64,000 nt of DNA, from the NCBI RefSeq assembly GCF_006228325.1, contig NZ_CP040231.1:1623001-1687000 (forward strand), in the 5' to 3' direction. Of the stretch, positions 61,100-64,000 are shown in pieces (the first letter of the stretch is position 1; each line of letters begins with the position of its first letter). A program made the translations under genes and the position numbers. The notes below the pieces were generated by a model. That model saw only the letters and a list, made by a program, of their open reading frames with translations, did not search any database and was not told the origin of the DNA. This stretch comes from Streptococcus sp. 1643 (lineage in GTDB: Bacteria; Bacillota; Bacilli; Lactobacillales; Streptococcaceae).

Positions 61100-62191
61100 A
61101 TGAGTGAGATCAAAATTATTAACGCAAAAAAAATCTACCACGACATTCCTGTCATTGAGAATTTAAACGTTACGATTCCAAAAGGAAGTCTTTTCACCAT
61201 TCTTGGACCTTCAGGTTGTGGAAAAACGACCCTTCTTCGAATGATTGCAGGCTTCAACAGTATTGAAGGCGGAGAATTTTACTTCGATGATACTAAAATA
61301 AATAATATAGAACCCAGCAAACGCAACATCGGCATGGTTTTCCAAAACTACGCTATTTTCCCACATTTGACTGTCCGAGATAATGTTGCTTTTGGTCTTA
61401 AACAAAAAAAGGTTCCAAAAGATGAATTAGTTCAACAAACTAATAAATATCTGGAACTAATGCAAATTGATCAATACGCAGATCGAAAGCCCGATAAGCT
61501 CAGTGGTGGACAACAACAACGTGTCGCCTTAGCACGTGCATTAGCTGTTAATCCAAGTGTTCTCCTCATGGACGAGCCACTTAGTAACCTGGATGCGAAA
61601 CTTCGCTTAGATATGCGCCAAGTTATTCGAGAAATTCAACACGAAGTGGGAATTACAACTGTATATGTGACCCACGATCAAGAAGAAGCGATGGCTATTT
61701 CAGACCAGATTGCCGTTATGAAAGATGGGATCATCCAACAAGTCGGACGACCAAAAGAACTCTATCATAAACCAGCTAATGAGTTTGTGGCAACCTTTAT
61801 TGGACGCACAAATCTCATCCCAGCCAAACTACAAAAAAAGAGCGACAGTGCTTATATCGTCTTCTCAGATGACTATGCCCTCCCTATGCCAGCTCTTGAT
61901 CAAGCTAAGGAACAAGCTGTTCTTGTGAGTATCCGTCCCGAAGAGTTTATCAAAGATGAATCTGGAGATATTGAAGGAATCATTTCCGATAGTGTTTATC
62001 TTGGACTCACCACTGAATATTTTGTAAAGACTGCATTTTCTTTAAAAATACAGGTCAGCGAAGAATCAACTTTTGAAGAAGATCTTCAAAAAGGGGATCG
62101 AATTCGTCTACGAATCAATACTCAAAAGTTAAATGTCTTTTCTGCAGATGGTTCGCGTAATCTTATTACAGGAGTTGGCTATGAAAGGTAA
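61100..62191 (+). CDS. Ferric-type ABC transporter ATPase (FbpC-like)
   Basis: 363 residues with Walker A GPSGCGKTT (about 37-45), LSGGQQQRVALARAL, Walker B LLMDEPLSNLDAKLR and VTHDQEEAM, followed by a C-terminal TOBE-like domain (from about residue 245). It belongs to the group that energises Fe3+/spermidine/phosphonate importers. It is 12 nt after the binding protein gene, and its end overlaps the permease start. Confidence 0.9.
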   Translation: MSEIKIINAKKIYHDIPVIENLNVTIPKGSLFTILGPSGCGKTTLLRMIAGFNSIEGGEFYFDDTKINNIEPSKRNIGMVFQNYAIFPHLTVRDNVAFGLKQKKVPKDELVQQTNKYLELMQIDQYADRKPDKLSGGQQQRVALARALAVNPSVLLMDEPLSNLDAKLRLDMRQVIREIQHEVGITTVYVTHDQEEAMAISDQIAVMKDGIIQQVGRPKELYHKPANEFVATFIGRTNLIPAKLQKKSDSAYIVFSDDYALPMPALDQAKEQAVLVSIRPEEFIKDESGDIEGIISDSVYLGLTTEYFVKTAFSLKIQVSEESTFEEDLQKGDRIRLRINTQKLNVFSADGSRNLITGVGYER

Positions 62192-63839
62192 AAAACTAAA
62201 TATTTGGACAGCCTCCTCATTCTTCATCTTTCTTACCTATCTTATTTTTCTTGTTTATCCAATTATTATTGTACTCAAGCAAGCACTCATACATGAAGGT
62301 CAATTCTCACTAGCTAATTTCGAGGATTTCTTTAGTAAATCCTATTACTCTGAGACACTGGTAAACAGTTTTAACGTCTCCATTACTTCTACTGTAACTT
62401 CCCTAGTTTTAGGGACCTTATTAGCTTACCTCTTTTCTATATATGACTTCAAAGGAAAGAAATTTTTACAGATATTGATTATTATCGCTTCCATGTCAGC
62501 TCCTTTCGTAGGGGCATACTCTTGGATTCTCTTGTTGGGACGAAATGGTGTCATCACTAAATTCTTGACAAATGCCCTTCATCTTCCAGCTATTGATATT
62601 TATGGCTTCAAAGGAATTGTACTTGTGTTTACACTCCAGCTATTCCCATTAGTTTTTCTATACGTGGCTGGAGCCATGAAAAGAATTGACCATTCTCTTC
62701 TTGAAGCCGCTGAAAATATGGGGGTATTTGGATTCAAACGTATGATAACAGTTATTTTGCCCCTTTTAGTTCCAACTTTACTTGCTGCTGCCCTACTCGT
62801 ATTTATGAGAGCATTCTCCGACTTCGGAACTCCTATGTTAATTGGTGAAGGATATCGAACTTTCCCTGTTTTAATTTATAATCAATTCATTAGTGAGGTT
62901 GGCGGAAATTCTGCTTTTGCATCTGCTTTAGCAATCATGGCGATTATAATTGCTTTAACAATCTTTCTTATTCAAAAATATATTTCCAATCGCTATAGTT
63001 TCAGCATGAATTCTCTCCATCCAATTGAGCCGAAAAAAATTACAAAAGGAAAAATGGTAGCAATTTATGCAACAGTTTACGGAATTGTCTTATTTTCTGT
63101 TCTACCTCAATTATTTTTGATTTATACCTCTTTCCTAAAAACATCAGGTATGGTATTTGTCAAAGGCTATTCTCTAAACAGTTACAAGATTGCCTTCAAT
63201 CGCATGGGAGCTACTATTTTTAATACGATTCGCATTCCTTTGATTGCTTTGATTCTAGTTGTTTTATTTGCATCATTTATCTCCTACCTAGCTGTTAGAA
63301 AACGAAATTTGTTTACAAACTTAATTGATAGCCTTAGTATGGTACCTTATATCGTACCAGGAACAGTTCTCGGCATTGCCTTTATCTCTTCATTCAATAC
63401 AGGTATCTTCGGAAGTGGCTTCCTTATGATTACAGGAACAGCCTTCATCTTGATTATCTCCTTATCTGTAAGAAGACTCCCTTATACAATCCGCTCATCT
63501 GTTGCTAGCTTACAACAAATAGCACCTAGTATTGAAGAAGCAGCTGAGAGTTTAGGAAGTAGCCGTCTCAATACTTTCAGTAAAATCACTGTTCCAATGA
63601 TGTTACCCGGTATTATTTCTGGATCTATTCTATCATGGGTAACAATGATTTCAGAACTATCTACTTCTATCCTGCTATATAATGCCAAAACAAAAACTAT
63701 GACCGTAGCTATCTACACTGAAGTACTTCGTGGAAATTATGGCGTAGCAGCTGCTTTGTCAACTATCCTCACTGTCTTGACAGTTACTTCATTATTACTA
63801 TTTATGAAAATTTCTAAAAACAGTAGCATTACCCTCTAG
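62181..63839 (+). CDS. Ferric-type ABC transporter permease, fused dimer (FbpB-like)
   Basis: 552 residues from MKGKKLNIW, chosen because AGGAG lies 6 nt before ATG 62181, which overlaps the ATPase stop by 11 nt. Two permease domains are fused, each with an EAA loop: LLEAAENMGVFGFKRMITVILPLL (about residue 172) and EAAESLGSSRLNTFSKITVPMML (about 455). This fused form is usual in FbpB-type iron importers. About 12 TM helices. It completes the three-gene operon. Confidence 0.9.
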   Translation: MKGKKLNIWTASSFFIFLTYLIFLVYPIIIVLKQALIHEGQFSLANFEDFFSKSYYSETLVNSFNVSITSTVTSLVLGTLLAYLFSIYDFKGKKFLQILIIIASMSAPFVGAYSWILLLGRNGVITKFLTNALHLPAIDIYGFKGIVLVFTLQLFPLVFLYVAGAMKRIDHSLLEAAENMGVFGFKRMITVILPLLVPTLLAAALLVFMRAFSDFGTPMLIGEGYRTFPVLIYNQFISEVGGNSAFASALAIMAIIIALTIFLIQKYISNRYSFSMNSLHPIEPKKITKGKMVAIYATVYGIVLFSVLPQLFLIYTSFLKTSGMVFVKGYSLNSYKIAFNRMGATIFNTIRIPLIALILVVLFASFISYLAVRKRNLFTNLIDSLSMVPYIVPGTVLGIAFISSFNTGIFGSGFLMITGTAFILIISLSVRRLPYTIRSSVASLQQIAPSIEEAAESLGSSRLNTFSKITVPMMLPGIISGSILSWVTMISELSTSILLYNAKTKTMTVAIYTEVLRGNYGVAAALSTILTVLTVTSLLLFMKISKNSSITL

Positions 63840-63852
63840 TTTTCCCCTATCA

Positions 63853-63885
63853 AAAACAGCCAAAAGGATATCCCTTGGCTGTTTT
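63853..63885 (+). terminator. Terminator of the ferric ABC operon
   Basis: AAAACAGCCAA/TTGGCTGTTTT arms (11 bp) with an 11-nt loop, followed by TTCTTATTTTG. It lies 14 nt after the permease stop. Confidence 0.82.
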
Positions 63886-63933
63886 TTCTTATTTTGATAT
63901 GGTTATCAAATCTCTAGTTTATCGCAAGCAGTT

Positions 63934-63999
63934 CTATTTTGACTGAATAGAGGGCTCTTCCATCTTCTCACGTCCCAGTTCCCGATAACGACGGTCACC
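63934..63999 (-). CDS. C-terminal fragment of a minus-strand gene (rest off the right edge)
   Basis: From base 63999 to the TAG at 63934-63936 the frame reads GDRRYRELGREKMEEPSIQSK-stop. Only 21 residues are visible, so no family is assigned. It is convergent with the ferric ABC operon. Partial, low confidence. Confidence 0.4.
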   Translation of the reverse strand, partial: GDRRYRELGREKMEEPSIQSK

Positions 64000-64000
64000 G

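Overview
The window comes from a Streptococcus of the mitis/oralis/pneumoniae group. The evidence is the AT-rich genome, pneumococcus-like proteins throughout (RpoB, RpoC, RecA, CinA, a CBM41 pullulanase, GlmS), two BOX elements, an IS1167-like ISL3 insertion sequence, and three small RNA genes of the CiaR-dependent csRNA (ccn) type. No pneumolysin or autolysin gene is seen in the stretch between the YebC gene and recA, and dinF does not follow recA. That fits S. mitis or S. oralis better than S. pneumoniae.

Layout, left to right. At 1-5193 (minus) is most of a very large YSIRK-signal fibrillar adhesin with five 101-residue CshA-type repeats; it runs off the left edge. An inactivated ISL3 element lies at 5358-6819. 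At 6861-9799 are a lipoprotein, fakA, an Asp23 protein and rpmB. At 9904-11119 is a two-gene LytTR regulator plus membrane-partner system with 21-bp-spaced direct repeats in its own promoter. At 11144-18839 are a PAP2 phosphatase, a heterodimeric ABC exporter under a MarR repressor with visible operators, a membrane protein, YebC and a MATE pump. At 18949-25794 are a GNAT protein, PspC, recA, cinA with a cin-box-like site, an LCP protein, GNAT, tsaE, a membrane protein and ndk. At 25906-33215 is rpoB-rpoC, whose long leader carries a terminator-like hairpin. At 33688-37371 is a wall-anchored pullulanase with a cre-like site.

The right half holds an M20 peptidase plus MetNIQ-type ABC operon (37608-41273), a luciferase-family oxidoreductase, a small membrane-anchored protein bracketed by a duplicated glmS tail, glmS with NagR-like sites, an EamA protein, a GH1 glycosidase, the uppS-cdsA-rseP-proS cluster, a nucleotidyltransferase with ruvB, an ABC-2 transporter, two GNAT genes, leuS, and a ferric-type ABC operon (60047-63839).

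The most interesting material is regulatory. Three csRNA-like genes (52050-52143, 53762-53861, 55741-55942, all minus) each have a CiaR direct repeat exactly 10 nt upstream of a -10 box; in the third, a BOX element sits in the loop of the first hairpin. The ABC-2 transporter next to it has a perfect 10-bp direct repeat at 21-bp spacing. This resembles the repeat in front of the LytTR regulator 44 kb away and suggests a shared regulon. The rpoBC leader hairpin, the triple MarR operator and the glmS leader are further candidates.
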